Assembly: GCA_004431415.1 (NCBI GenBank)
Contig: QPMI01000626.1
Span: 248,001-312,000, forward strand
Origin: Cyanophora paradoxa
Taxonomy: Eukaryota > Glaucocystophyceae > Cyanophorales > Cyanophoraceae
Direction: 5' to 3'
DNA: 64,000 nucleotides
The first letter of the stretch is position 1; each line of letters opens with the position of its first letter. Below are positions 48,124 through 56,347 of this stretch, piece after piece. The notes beneath the pieces are model-generated. The model saw only the letters and a list, made by a program, of their open reading frames with translations. It did not search any database and was not told the DNA's origin. A program made the position numbers and the translations under genes.

Positions 48124-49018
48124 TATTCGAAAAAAAATGGTTAATTATAACACGGCCGGCTGAGCTTGCAGTTCTGATTCAGGTCGTTTTCCCCATGCGC
48201 GGCGACTTGGAATTCGGTAATTAGCTAGGTAATTCGGGGTCTTTCGTCGACGAGGGGAGGGGTACAGTCTTTAAACTAGTCCGGACAGCCCGAGCTAATT
48301 AGCCGGAACTCGAGGAGGTCCGGGGCCGTCCGGCCCGACCTCCTCGAATTCCAAGCTAATTAGATTTTTACCGGTTCGAGGATCGTCCGCAAAAAAAGGT
48401 GCGTGTTCGACCTAATTACCTAATTACCTAATTCCCGACTACGGCAAGTCCTACATGGGGAAAACGAGGTCAGTTCCCCGATTTGTCTCAACGCATATGA
48501 GAACACAAGCCTGAAGGTGGCCATGGATCCCGGAGAGCATACCGTAGTAACCGGTATGCCGCTGTTAACGTTGTCACGGCGTGGCAGGGCGTGCGGCGCG
48601 AGCCGCGCGACTCGCGGCGCGCGCGGCGCGCGCGCCGGCGGTACGGTGGCGCGCGGACCCGGACCGTCGGACTACCGTAAAACTTGAAACACATAAACAC
48701 CGCGCCCACTTCATTACCGCGGTACCAAAATTACCGCGCCAAAAGTTTGTAAAAACGCGGTAATAATTTATAATTTGGTACCGCGGAAATTACAGCGCTC
48801 CGCGGCAAAGTCTTATTAAATTTTCAAGCTACCAACCCGGCCAAATCCTGGCCATGGGATTCCTAATTATTTTGGGGTCTTAAATAAAACCCGATATAGA
48901 AGAAATGTACAGCCTGGCAGGCCTAGGCCTAGCCTAATAACTCTATAGGCCGGACTCCGGCGCCATGCCTCAGAATCTGGCTCAGATGCCGCCCATAATA
49001 GAGTCCCATTGCTTGCAA
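48124..49018. other. Spacer of the large inverted repeat with foldback elements
   Basis: The spacer is itself rich in inverted repeats. cgttttccccatg at 48,185-48,197 is mirrored by catggggaaaacg at 48,454-48,466, with taattacc/ggtaatta and ttggaattc/gaattccaa pairs inside and a central gaggaggtc/gacctcctc hairpin at about 48,313-48,345. A second hairpin pairs ccgcggtaccaaaatta (about 48,717) with taatttggtaccgcgg (about 48,770). No gene is seen. Confidence 0.65.
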
Positions 49019-51432
49019 GTCCGCTTGTGTCATAAGTAATAGGTTATAACTTAGTATTGAGCAGAGCGAGCCAATAGCCTAGCATATTACGTCAAAAACA
49101 AAGCTATAGCTGGTACCTATTGCCAAGTCATTGGCTTCCGAGTAGTGTCCCAGGAATTGATGAAGCTTGCAGTCTATTGGTTAGCTCCATTTCATTTGAA
49201 GGGAAACGTTTCACGAACCGGTGCGCCGTCGACCGTTTCGAGCCAGCCGGCGCCGGCAGCACCTCTCAGGAGCCAGGCGAAAAAAAGCTGCGGAGTTCTT
49301 CCACATCTCTTTTTTTACCGTCTACCCGACAGTGGGCCGACACGCCTGCAGGCTGCCAGCTGCAGCCTGCAGCCTGCAGCCGCTGAGCTGGCAGCCTGGC
49401 AGTGGCTGGCACAGCAGCCTGATTCATGACTAAGGTTCAGCCTCGGTTCAGGCTTCATGATCAGCTGCAGCCGCGGCCTTTTCGAGCTTTTTCGAGCCGC
49501 CCGGGCCCCGAAGGCGCCGGCGCCGGCACCGCGCGCGCGCCGGCGCCGGCGCCTCTCAGGAGCCAGCAGGAAAAAAGCCACGGTTTCGATTCGCGTTGCG
49601 ATCTTCATTGCTGCCGCAGTGTGCGACAGCTTCTTAAAGCTTGCCGCAGTTTCAAGTTCGCCTCTGTCTAGCTCTGATCGGCGCGATTCTCGCCGGTCTC
49701 TTCATCTCGATCGCCTCTACCCGCACGGTGAGCTCCGATCCTTGGCGCATCGATATCCGACGACCGTCGGACACCCTTATATAATTAGCGCCGCGGCGTA
49801 TCGCAATTATAAGCTGAGATATCGATATTCGCGGACGCCGTCAAGCTTAGGACGTCGACCGCTAACGCGCGATCACTAGCTATAGATCGCTTCGCGCGCT
49901 AAACGTATGCGTTCGCGTTGCAATTGAACGTTCACAAGGAACGTGTAACATACCTTATGTTAACGTACCGTAGTATGCATACTAATACTATGGAACTATG
50001 CATTCAATCTCTATAATATTAATGCCATGATGGTTTTCGCTCATGCGCATGCATGCAGATCGTACTCTGACAACATGGGCAATGTTGGAGGGAGTGCGTC
50101 GTTTTCAGTTTAAATGTGCATCTCTTCGCAGATTGATCACTCATGATCACTATATATCTCCGAATCAGAGGTCAAGTGTTACAGTTATGGCTCTTGCGGC
50201 GCTGCGCCGTCGACGGTCCAAACTGTCCTCTGGGAAGTCAACACCGACGCGACTGAACTGGCTGGTGAGATGTGCAAGGCCACCGGCGGGAAGTCAATGT
50301 CGTATGGCCAAGATTGCACGAACTTTCCGAATGCGTTCCCGATCGATTCATCTCCCACGTACTCTCTGATGGGTTATTTGCTTGACGCCGAGGCCCAGGT
50401 GCGCACTTCATCGTGATCGATATCACAGCAAAACTTAATCAGACAAAGCTGGATCTTTGCCCGCTAGCGCTAAGGCCGCGCCTGCGCCGATTAGTTAATT
50501 GATATAATGTAGTATCGTCACGGCGTACAAGGCTCTGAGAACTAATATGCACACGATCGCGAACAGATTGTTGAAGCCGAGATGGACGCCGCGGAGCTCG
50601 ACGCCGAGCTGGAGGCTGAGGCTGCGGTGCGCTCTGCATGCCCGCCCAATTTGCCGAGTTCGGGTTCACTTTAATTTGAGCTGATCATGCTCTCCATTGC
50701 ACACGGACTTCGCATCGTATGCAGGTGCTCGAGGCCGAATGCTACGCCGTGGACGCCGAGATCTGTGCTTAGAATCATGTGTCAGCTTTAAGCTGTGTCC
50801 GAGGTAGACGTCGACGTCGACGTCCGACGGTCAGACATTCGCAATTGCCGTTTGTCGACGCATGCAGTCGTACTTAATGCAAGATATCTTGCGCTGGCCA
50901 CAGCCGTAAGCTAGCGAGCTCTTGCGAGAGATACCCGCCGAACGGATGATGATAGCGATATTACGGGAAAGCTGGCATGCATGTGCGCGACGCCAACGTT
51001 TCCCTTTTGGGGGTAAATTGCAGAAGTACGTATACTCGCGATCGGTCTTGGAATTTGAGCATCAGGTGCACGGGCGATTGCAAGATCAAAGTGGATCCAG
51101 TCGTTTCAAGAAGGGTTCATTGTGGTCACCATGACCAGGTCTGTGGTCACCATGGCCAGGTCTCCCATGCACCTTGATAATTATAAGCTTCGGCACCGCA
51201 AGCCGACCCGAATTGAAGAGCTGCCCCGCTGCCGGGCCGCACTGCCCCTAGATCTAGATCCACGTATATCCCTCTAGACCTGGGCCTTCCCCCCGGCTCC
51301 CTCTTCTCCTCCGTCGACGTTCCCGGGTCCCCTTCCGGATCCATTTTGACCCCGCGGCCTATATCGATTGTACATGTGCATTATGCATCCAGTTGCCTAC
51401 ACGTCGTGCGACTGCAGCTGCGATGCATTGCC
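49019..51432. repeat. Large inverted repeat, right arm
   Basis: Reverse complement of the left arm except for the left-arm insertions at 44,666-46,024 and 48,014-48,093. It ends near 51,432, where gatgcattgcca still matches the left arm at 44,240. Confidence 0.85.
49650..50772 (+). CDS. Small membrane-anchored protein with EAE-rich micro-exon tail, right copy
   Basis: Not recognised. Exon 49,650-49,727 (AG before, GTGAGC after) encodes VRLCLALIGAILAGLFISIA, a single membrane span. After an intron of some 450 bases a central exon (about 50,185-50,399) is open as YGSCGAAPSTVQTVLWEVNT, then ELAGEMCKATGGKSMSYGQD and NAFPIDSSPTYSLMGYLLDA, ending before gtgcgc. Two short exons follow, IVEAEMDAAELDAELEAEAA (about 50,570-50,629) and VLEAECYAVDAEICA with a stop at 50,770-50,772. 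The acidic tail built from short phase-0 exons recalls the genes at 17.7 and 25.2 kb. The phase between anchor exon and central exon does not fit directly, so an exon is missing from my reading. Confidence 0.4.
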
Positions 51433-51956
51433 AGAGTCATTGCTGCGATGCATATCGAGTGCATTGATCATGAGTCATTGAGTGCATGTGTACGTATCCG
51501 GAGGAGGTCCGAGCTATATATCGCGTACGCGTGCTCAGCGGGTTGAGGCCAAGGCCGTGGTCCTATAGCTAGCGCCCGGGCGGCCGGCCCTTCAAATTTG
51601 GCTGTCGCTTATATAGATAGTCCGGCTCCCTCTCGAAGACCTACAAGTTTGCATCCTTCCAATTTAATTTGCGCAAGCCTATCACTACATGTACATTATT
51701 TAGAGAAGCCTACAGCTAGCAATAGCATTGGAATTTCGAGTCGAGGAGCTGACCGTTGGAAATCCTGATTATGACTATTTCTGTGTGACTGCAGAGGCCT
51801 TTATATAGCTCGGACCTCCTCCGGATCCGTTCATATTTTGTGCTTTTCGCATAAATATTGTTTCAGATGCTCGAGCTCTTTCGAATTCGAATTCTGAACA
51901 AGCAGGGGGGCAAGCCCCCCCGCACCCCCCCATTTACTAATGAGCATGACCCAGGC
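51433..51956. other. Intergenic region right of the inverted repeat
   Basis: AT-rich sequence without a gene. Bases about 51,640-51,750 are about 80 percent like 52,530-52,632 in the same orientation. A perfect hairpin, ggggggcaagcccccc, lies at about 51,905-51,920. Confidence 0.5.
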
Positions 51957-52247
51957 CCCCTCCGATTCCGTCGTGCGCGGCGCGCCCGGCGGCGCAACAT
52001 CTCCCTCCACCAGTCCGTCCTCTCCTGCCTCGCCCGCGCCGAGCGCGCCCAGGGCGCCACCCCCACGTACCCGTACCCCTCCTCCTCCTCTTCCACCCCC
52101 TCCTCACCCGCCCCGTCCGAGGGGGCGGGCGATCGCGAGAGGCCCGCGGGGGCGCCGGTCGGCCGGGCGGCCTCGCCGCGGCCGCGCGGGGCCGGCGGGG
52201 CCGGCGCGGGGCGGCGCCCCTACCCCCCTCGCCCCCGCGACCAGTAG
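51957..52247 (+). pseudogene. Duplicated terminal exon of the long helical gene
   Basis: Copy of about 43,395-43,673 in the same orientation, reading RRARRRNISLHQSVLSCL to a stop after PYPPRPRDQ, with in-frame length change in the Ser-rich stretch and homology continuing into the 3' untranslated part (to about 52,390). The exons upstream are absent, so it is a gene fragment unless captured by another transcript. Confidence 0.7.
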
Positions 52248-52839
52248 CTATAGCCCGGCGCAGCCCTAGCGGGCTGCCCCCACGTCCTACCCGCCTTCGG
52301 CTTTCGCTTTGTTCGGTTTTCGCGTAGCAATGAAGGTCTGAAAAATGAAATCGAGCAATGAGGTCCGCGTCGCGCGCGCTCAACGGGTTCAACGTTAACG
52401 GTTCAGCGATCTTCCCTAGTCGTGTAAGTGTTGTACATGTATTCCCTTTATTTCTAGATGCATGCATATGCGCAGCCACCTACGGCTTAAATGCATGAAC
52501 ACCCGCCTTCGAATTTGAATATTGCTTGAACATCTACAAGTTCGCATATGTACAGGCCTATTATATCACTACATTATTTATAGAAGCTTATAGCTAGCTA
52601 TACGGTTGGAATTTAGAGTCGAGGAGCTGCCATCCTGGATGATATCTGTGTGATCATGACTGCATAGTTTCAGAGTGCCTTGAATTGAAGCCTCGGAGCT
52701 TGAACTCCTTCCGTTTGCGAATCAGACCTTCCGGCGTGCCTGCGATCGCGAGGAAGGCATGCGCAGCATGGCCTTGCGCGTGAGCCGACGAATTTCGAGG
52801 CATGGCCGAAAGCATGGGTCCAAGAAAATTGAAGCGCGG
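52248..52839. other. Intergenic region before the beta-helix remnant
   Basis: Includes the duplicated 3' untranslated part and the second copy (52,530-52,632) of a repeat that also lies at 51,640-51,750. No gene is supported. Confidence 0.4.
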
Positions 52840-53277
52840 ACCCTCCTGTTCTGTACGATTGGATCCGCTTTGCCCAGGACTGTGACGCTTTCAAAACCCT
52901 TTTCGTTGCCTGAAACGTCGTTATCCTGTAAGTATAAATTAAAATCAGAATACGATACGAACTCGCGATCGAATTGAATGCAATAATGGTGCGCGCACAG
53001 CCACAATGCCCTTCGCTGATTCGTAGAAGAGAAAGCCTGTAGATCCGCAGTTGTGTGCGACGTTGTCACGCAAAATCGGATCCGTCATCTCGTCCCGCAC
53101 TTGAAAGCATCCATAACCGATTACGCTTGGGTCAACGTTTGCCACGTTGCAGCCCTCCACAATTGCTCGGCTCCCGCTCCTAATGAAAACTAAGCATGAC
53201 TTCGGAACGTTGTTGCGGATGGTGAGGCTCGCATGGGGGTGAGCCCCACCAATTGTGCGACCTTCCCGCGACCATTT
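52840..53277 (-). pseudogene. Right-handed beta-helix protein fragment (broken)
   Basis: Minus-strand reading gives ASLTIRNNVPKSCLVFIRSG, then AIVEGCNVANVDPSVIGYG, DPILRDNVAHNCGSTGFLFY and, in another frame, LYLQDNDVSGNEKGFESVT and GKADPIVQNRRVR. The spaced N-x-V/I, GG/GF and D-P-x-(I/V)-x-x-N patterns are typical of parallel beta-helix (Beta_helix / CASH-like) repeats. At least one frameshift separates the parts (near 52,985) and both ends are missing. Its 5' side is cut at the border of the viral element. It could be a host gene interrupted by integration or a decayed cargo gene. Confidence 0.5.
53238..53254 (+). repeat. 17-bp direct repeat, copy 1
   Basis: ggtgagccccaccaatt occurs exactly here and again at 53,546-53,562. 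This copy lies at the cut end of the beta-helix remnant. Confidence 0.8.
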
Positions 53278-53545
53278 TCAATAAGCACATTTTCAGCATC
53301 ACGAATCTCAGTCACAAAATCACAAATTCGCACTGAGCCACACTGTATTTTTCAAACATCTAACCCCTCCTTACTGAAACCAATCACAAAAACCTACATA
53401 TAATCTTTTCTCTAATTCCTTACCATTCCCAGTAAGCCCTTAAACCCTCCCTCGATTTCTCAGTAAGGACAGTAAGACCCCTATTTTTACGAAATGTTCC
53501 CGATCGTTTCCGGACTGTTTTCAGTTAGCCAAATTGAAAAATCAA

Positions 53546-53562
53546 GGTGAGCCCCACCAATT
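53546..53562 (+). repeat. 17-bp direct repeat, copy 2
   Basis: Second exact copy of ggtgagccccaccaatt, 308 bases from the first, just upstream of the first viral gene. It may mark an element end or a rearranged junction. Confidence 0.8.
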
Positions 53563-53609
53563 AAACAAGTGATCCCCACTTAAAGACTTCCCGATAATAT
53601 ACTGTAACA

Positions 53610-53933
53610 ATGGCAAGCGATCAAGTAACTCTACCTGAGAGTAAGCAATGCAATGTATGCAACAAGGTAAAACCGGCATCGAGTTATACATTGCAAAAGG
53701 GTAGCTCAGGAAGTATACTTTTGAATTGGAGATGCAAAGTCTGCGAACGTGACTATCGCAATTACCTTTATCATTTCGTGTTAAAAACGCGTCCGAAGAT
53801 CGAAGTACAATCGAAGATATGCTCGCACTGCAAGATTGAGAAGCCTGCAAGCGAGTATAATAAAAAACAAAGCACAAAGGATGGTCTCTACTATCAATGC
53901 CGAGAATGTTATAGTAAAACTCGTAAGAGTTAA
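53610..53933 (+). CDS. Small protein with two zinc-ribbon-like CxxC pairs
   Basis: 107 residues with two tandem units: KQCNVCNKVKPASSY ... CKVCERDY and KICSHCKIEKPASEY ... CRECYSKTRKS. Each unit has two CxxC knuckles about 22-26 residues apart, as in small zinc-ribbon proteins common in phages and large DNA viruses, often near HNH nucleases. The His/Asn of an HNH active site is not evident, so a nucleic-acid-binding role is more likely than cleavage. The start at 53,610 follows an AT-rich ataatatactg stretch. Confidence 0.7.
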   Translation: MASDQVTLPESKQCNVCNKVKPASSYTLQKGSSGSILLNWRCKVCERDYRNYLYHFVLKTRPKIEVQSKICSHCKIEKPASEYNKKQSTKDGLYYQCRECYSKTRKS

Positions 53934-54173
53934 AACCGAATTTCATTTTATATTTTTTAAAGCGAGTTTGTGCATGAGCAAGCATGCCGAAAATGCCCAC
54001 CTGCACAAACTTGCGCACCCCATCGACAAAGTACGATGATCGACGAAGTACGACGATAGACCACGTTAAAATAAACTCGCGCCCCGCCCACTATGCAAGA
54101 TACATGCGAACAACATGCATGATCTATGAAAAATGATAAAATGAACAGGGTAAAAATATCGACTTAAATAATA
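53934..54173. other. Spacer between zinc-ribbon and SpeD-like genes
   Basis: AT-rich spacer of about 240 bases with two near-repeats of cgacgaagtacgacgat (about 54,030-54,058). Presumably the promoter region of the SpeD-like gene; no gene is seen. Confidence 0.4.
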
Positions 54174-54566
54174 ATGGATTCCCGATACCGCGGCTACCAC
54201 GTCATGCTTGACTATATAACCGACCCGTTCACCGAGTCCCCGGAGGCATGCGCCGAGTGGATCACAGCGAACCTGTCGCAATATATAACAGATCGCCAGA
54301 TGCGCATCGTGCACCAGCACACCTGCATTTTCGATGGCTCTAATTCCCCTCCCGGTTTCGCGATTGGCTTTCTATTAGATGAGTCGCATGCCACAGCTCA
54401 CTCTTATAGCGACCAGGGGCTATTAGCGATCGATATCTTTACATGCGGCTCAAATGCCGAAGCGAAGACAATGGGTATAGCACAGGACATTAACGATCTC
54501 ATACAGGAAAGGCTGAAAGTTCGAAAGTGGGACTTACAGGTCGAGCAAAGGTTCCCAATTTCATAA
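54174..54566 (+). CDS. speD: S-adenosylmethionine decarboxylase-like protein (SpeD family)
   Basis: 130 residues, the size of the bacterial/archaeal single-domain proenzyme. Family enzymes self-cleave at a Ser to make a pyruvoyl cofactor and decarboxylate S-adenosylmethionine for spermidine synthesis; some homologues now act on ornithine or arginine. Visible features: GYHVMLDY at residues 7-14 (family N-terminal strand), E70-S71-H72 with S71 as the cleavage Ser, H76 and C91 in DIFTCG. The S to H distance of 5 and S to C distance of 20 match the catalytic triplet known from Thermotoga SpeD (S63, H68, C83). The gene stands between viral genes, is AT-biased like them and has no introns. No other polyamine gene is in view, so pathway and substrate are open. 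Confidence 0.85.
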   Translation: MDSRYRGYHVMLDYITDPFTESPEACAEWITANLSQYITDRQMRIVHQHTCIFDGSNSPPGFAIGFLLDESHATAHSYSDQGLLAIDIFTCGSNAEAKTMGIAQDINDLIQERLKVRKWDLQVEQRFPIS

Positions 54567-54591
54567 AAAATGAAAAAAGCGACATATACAT

Positions 54592-54906
54592 TTAATGTTC
54601 CTTGATCGGAAACTTGCCCATTAGTGGGTGATCGAGACCCATAACATACCAGGATTTCATAACGGGATCCCAGCGGGCTTTCTCAGCCTTCGCTTGATCC
54701 TTAAATTCATAAGGAATATCGAGGTAAAGCTTCACGTTTCTTTGATACACTTGCTCATAGCTTAGAGTTTTGAACTGAGAGCATAGGGGGTGATCTTTCT
54801 TCATGACATACCAGCATGAATTCTCACGATCCCACTTTCCACCGAGGGATTTCGCAACGTCTTTTTTATCAAACGGAATATCAACATAATACTTTTCACC
54901 CTCCAT
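54592..54906 (-). CDS. Tandem DUF5710-like protein
   Basis: 104 residues with two repeats of one motif: YYVDIPFDKKDVAKSLGGKW then CWYV (residues about 6-34), and LYLDIPYEFKDQAKAEKARW then SWYV (about 60-90). The pattern (Y-h-D/N-h-P-a-x-x-K-x-x-A-K-x-x-G/A-x-W ... WYV) is that of DUF5710, found in phage and mobile-element proteins, often beside primase or TraC-like domains. Function is unknown; nucleic-acid or ligand binding has been supposed. The shared viral promoter motif lies 13 bases upstream of the ATG. Confidence 0.7.
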   Translation of the reverse strand: MEGEKYYVDIPFDKKDVAKSLGGKWDRENSCWYVMKKDHPLCSQFKTLSYEQVYQRNVKLYLDIPYEFKDQAKAEKARWDPVMKSWYVMGLDHPLMGKFPIKEH

Positions 54907-54919
54907 CTCTTTTATATTT

Positions 54920-54939
54920 ACCGGAGAAAATAATTTCGG
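54920..54939 (-). promoter_or_regulatory. Viral upstream motif 1 (TTATTTTCTCCGGT)
   Basis: Minus-strand motif located 13 bases before the ATG at 54,906, in the gap after the integrase stop codon. The full 20-base block (including the CCGAAA side) is identical to that before the polymerase gene. Confidence 0.7.
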
Positions 54940-54945
54940 GGTTTG

Positions 54946-56328
54946 TTATGAACGAGAAGACCGAAGAATGCGCGTAGTAGGGGCTGTGTAGCTTGCGCTC
55001 TGATTCTTGAATGATTTATACCACCGCTGACTGTTTACCTCTGAGAGCTTCTCAGTTCCCGCGATCGTTAATTTAGCGAGCTCTCTCAGCGCCCTCTTTG
55101 TCTTTTCTGCGCGATCTTCCAATAATGCGCCTTTTGGAACACTTGCGGCGACATCTATGCCTTCTTTTTGAACCTGCCGGATAGAAGCGGCTTCTATTTC
55201 GGCTGCTTTGATTGCGTTGCCTGATGGCTCCACCACAGCTTCGACCTCTGTAATGATTTGCAATTCGTGCGGCTTAAAAAGCTTCGGCATTACGTTCCCC
55301 GCTGCATCTTGCACCTCTATTGCGTTTCCCCTCCTTCCCACTATTTTGTAGACCTCTCTGCTATACCTTTGGGTCGCGCCTTTATCGAACTTCGATCTCG
55401 GCAATAATAGGCGGACGTGGAGACCCGGCTTAAAGTCGCTGAATATATCCTTTACGATTGTGTTCTTTCTCGAAATAATAGCCGCTCGGATCTGCTCCAT
55501 ATCTGAGAGCTTTACATCCCCCGGTTTCATTCCTATGGTTCTGTGAATGGTGTTATTGTAATTGAAAACGAAGTCGTCCAATTTATCCATAAACCGCACT
55601 GTATTATAGGCGACACAGTAATTGTTTATCATCGTTTTTAGGGTCAAATGAAAGCGATTCATAATTCCCAGCGAAGTGTGATCTCCGACCTGTTTAAAGC
55701 GGTGTTCTATTCCGTTATTTTTAACGATCTCCTGAAACTCCTTTGCGATGAATTCTGAGCCGTTATCTGTCTCTAAACGCTTCATTGGAGCCGGGAGCTC
55801 TGTGAGCATCTCCGCAAAAGCGGCGGCAACACTTGCGCCCTCCTTATTCTTTAACTTCTTGGCATATGCTTTTCGGCTTGTCATCTCGATGAGAGTAAGG
55901 ACTGCAATGTAGCCGGAATTATAATTGCCATATGAGAGATAAAAGATGAGATCTGCTTGGTAGCACCACGGCGGGGCTGTGATGGGAATAAAAGCGGTTT
56001 GGGTCGGTGCGGGGGGCTTCTTGTTGATCTGCATAAATTCTTGTTTCGCTGCGACATCTTGCACTTCTTTCAATGTGAGGCTCTTGTCCTCTTTTCTCAG
56101 CTCTTCGTACAATGCCGATGGGTTCTTAAAACCTGTCTTCGGGTCATACATGCGTCGCACGATCTTAGAGGACGGGTTAGCAATGCTAAAAGGAACATCT
56201 CCTAATAAATTTGATTTTGCTTGGCGTTTTGTGATTTTTTGGGGGATTAGCTCAGTTTCAGGAACCGCGATAGGTAGTATGGTGGTCTCTGTCTCCTCTC
56301 CCGCTACCCTTCTAACGATCCGTGACAT
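54946..56328 (-). CDS. RVE-type (retroviral/Polinton-like) integrase, D-D-N catalytic triad
   Basis: 460 residues. The RNase H-fold core runs from about residue 118 to 275: first Asp D126 in CYQADLIFY, second D188 in ETDNGSEF, then HTSLGIMNRFHLTLKTM, where N224 stands exactly 35 residues after D188 at the place of the catalytic Glu. A C-terminal SH3-like part follows (FKPGLHVRLL ... YKIVGRRGNAIEV, about 310-370), then a charged tail ending TRILRSSRS. The N-terminal 100 residues have no clear zinc finger. Family members insert the element into host DNA and give short target duplications. The D-D-N triad may mean loss of activity. The gene begins 20 bases after the helicase stop, consistent with co-directional compact viral genes. 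Confidence 0.85.
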   Translation of the reverse strand: MSRIVRRVAGEETETTILPIAVPETELIPQKITKRQAKSNLLGDVPFSIANPSSKIVRRMYDPKTGFKNPSALYEELRKEDKSLTLKEVQDVAAKQEFMQINKKPPAPTQTAFIPITAPPWCYQADLIFYLSYGNYNSGYIAVLTLIEMTSRKAYAKKLKNKEGASVAAAFAEMLTELPAPMKRLETDNGSEFIAKEFQEIVKNNGIEHRFKQVGDHTSLGIMNRFHLTLKTMINNYCVAYNTVRFMDKLDDFVFNYNNTIHRTIGMKPGDVKLSDMEQIRAAIISRKNTIVKDIFSDFKPGLHVRLLLPRSKFDKGATQRYSREVYKIVGRRGNAIEVQDAAGNVMPKLFKPHELQIITEVEAVVEPSGNAIKAAEIEAASIRQVQKEGIDVAASVPKGALLEDRAEKTKRALRELAKLTIAGTEKLSEVNSQRWYKSFKNQSASYTAPTTRILRSSRS

Positions 56329-56347
56329 TTCTTCTAATTAAACCTGT

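Noticed and set aside
53542-54018. 158-codon minus-strand frame over the zinc-ribbon gene
   Set aside because: It is antisense to a protein with clear paired CxxC motifs, has no recognisable features and lacks the viral promoter motif.
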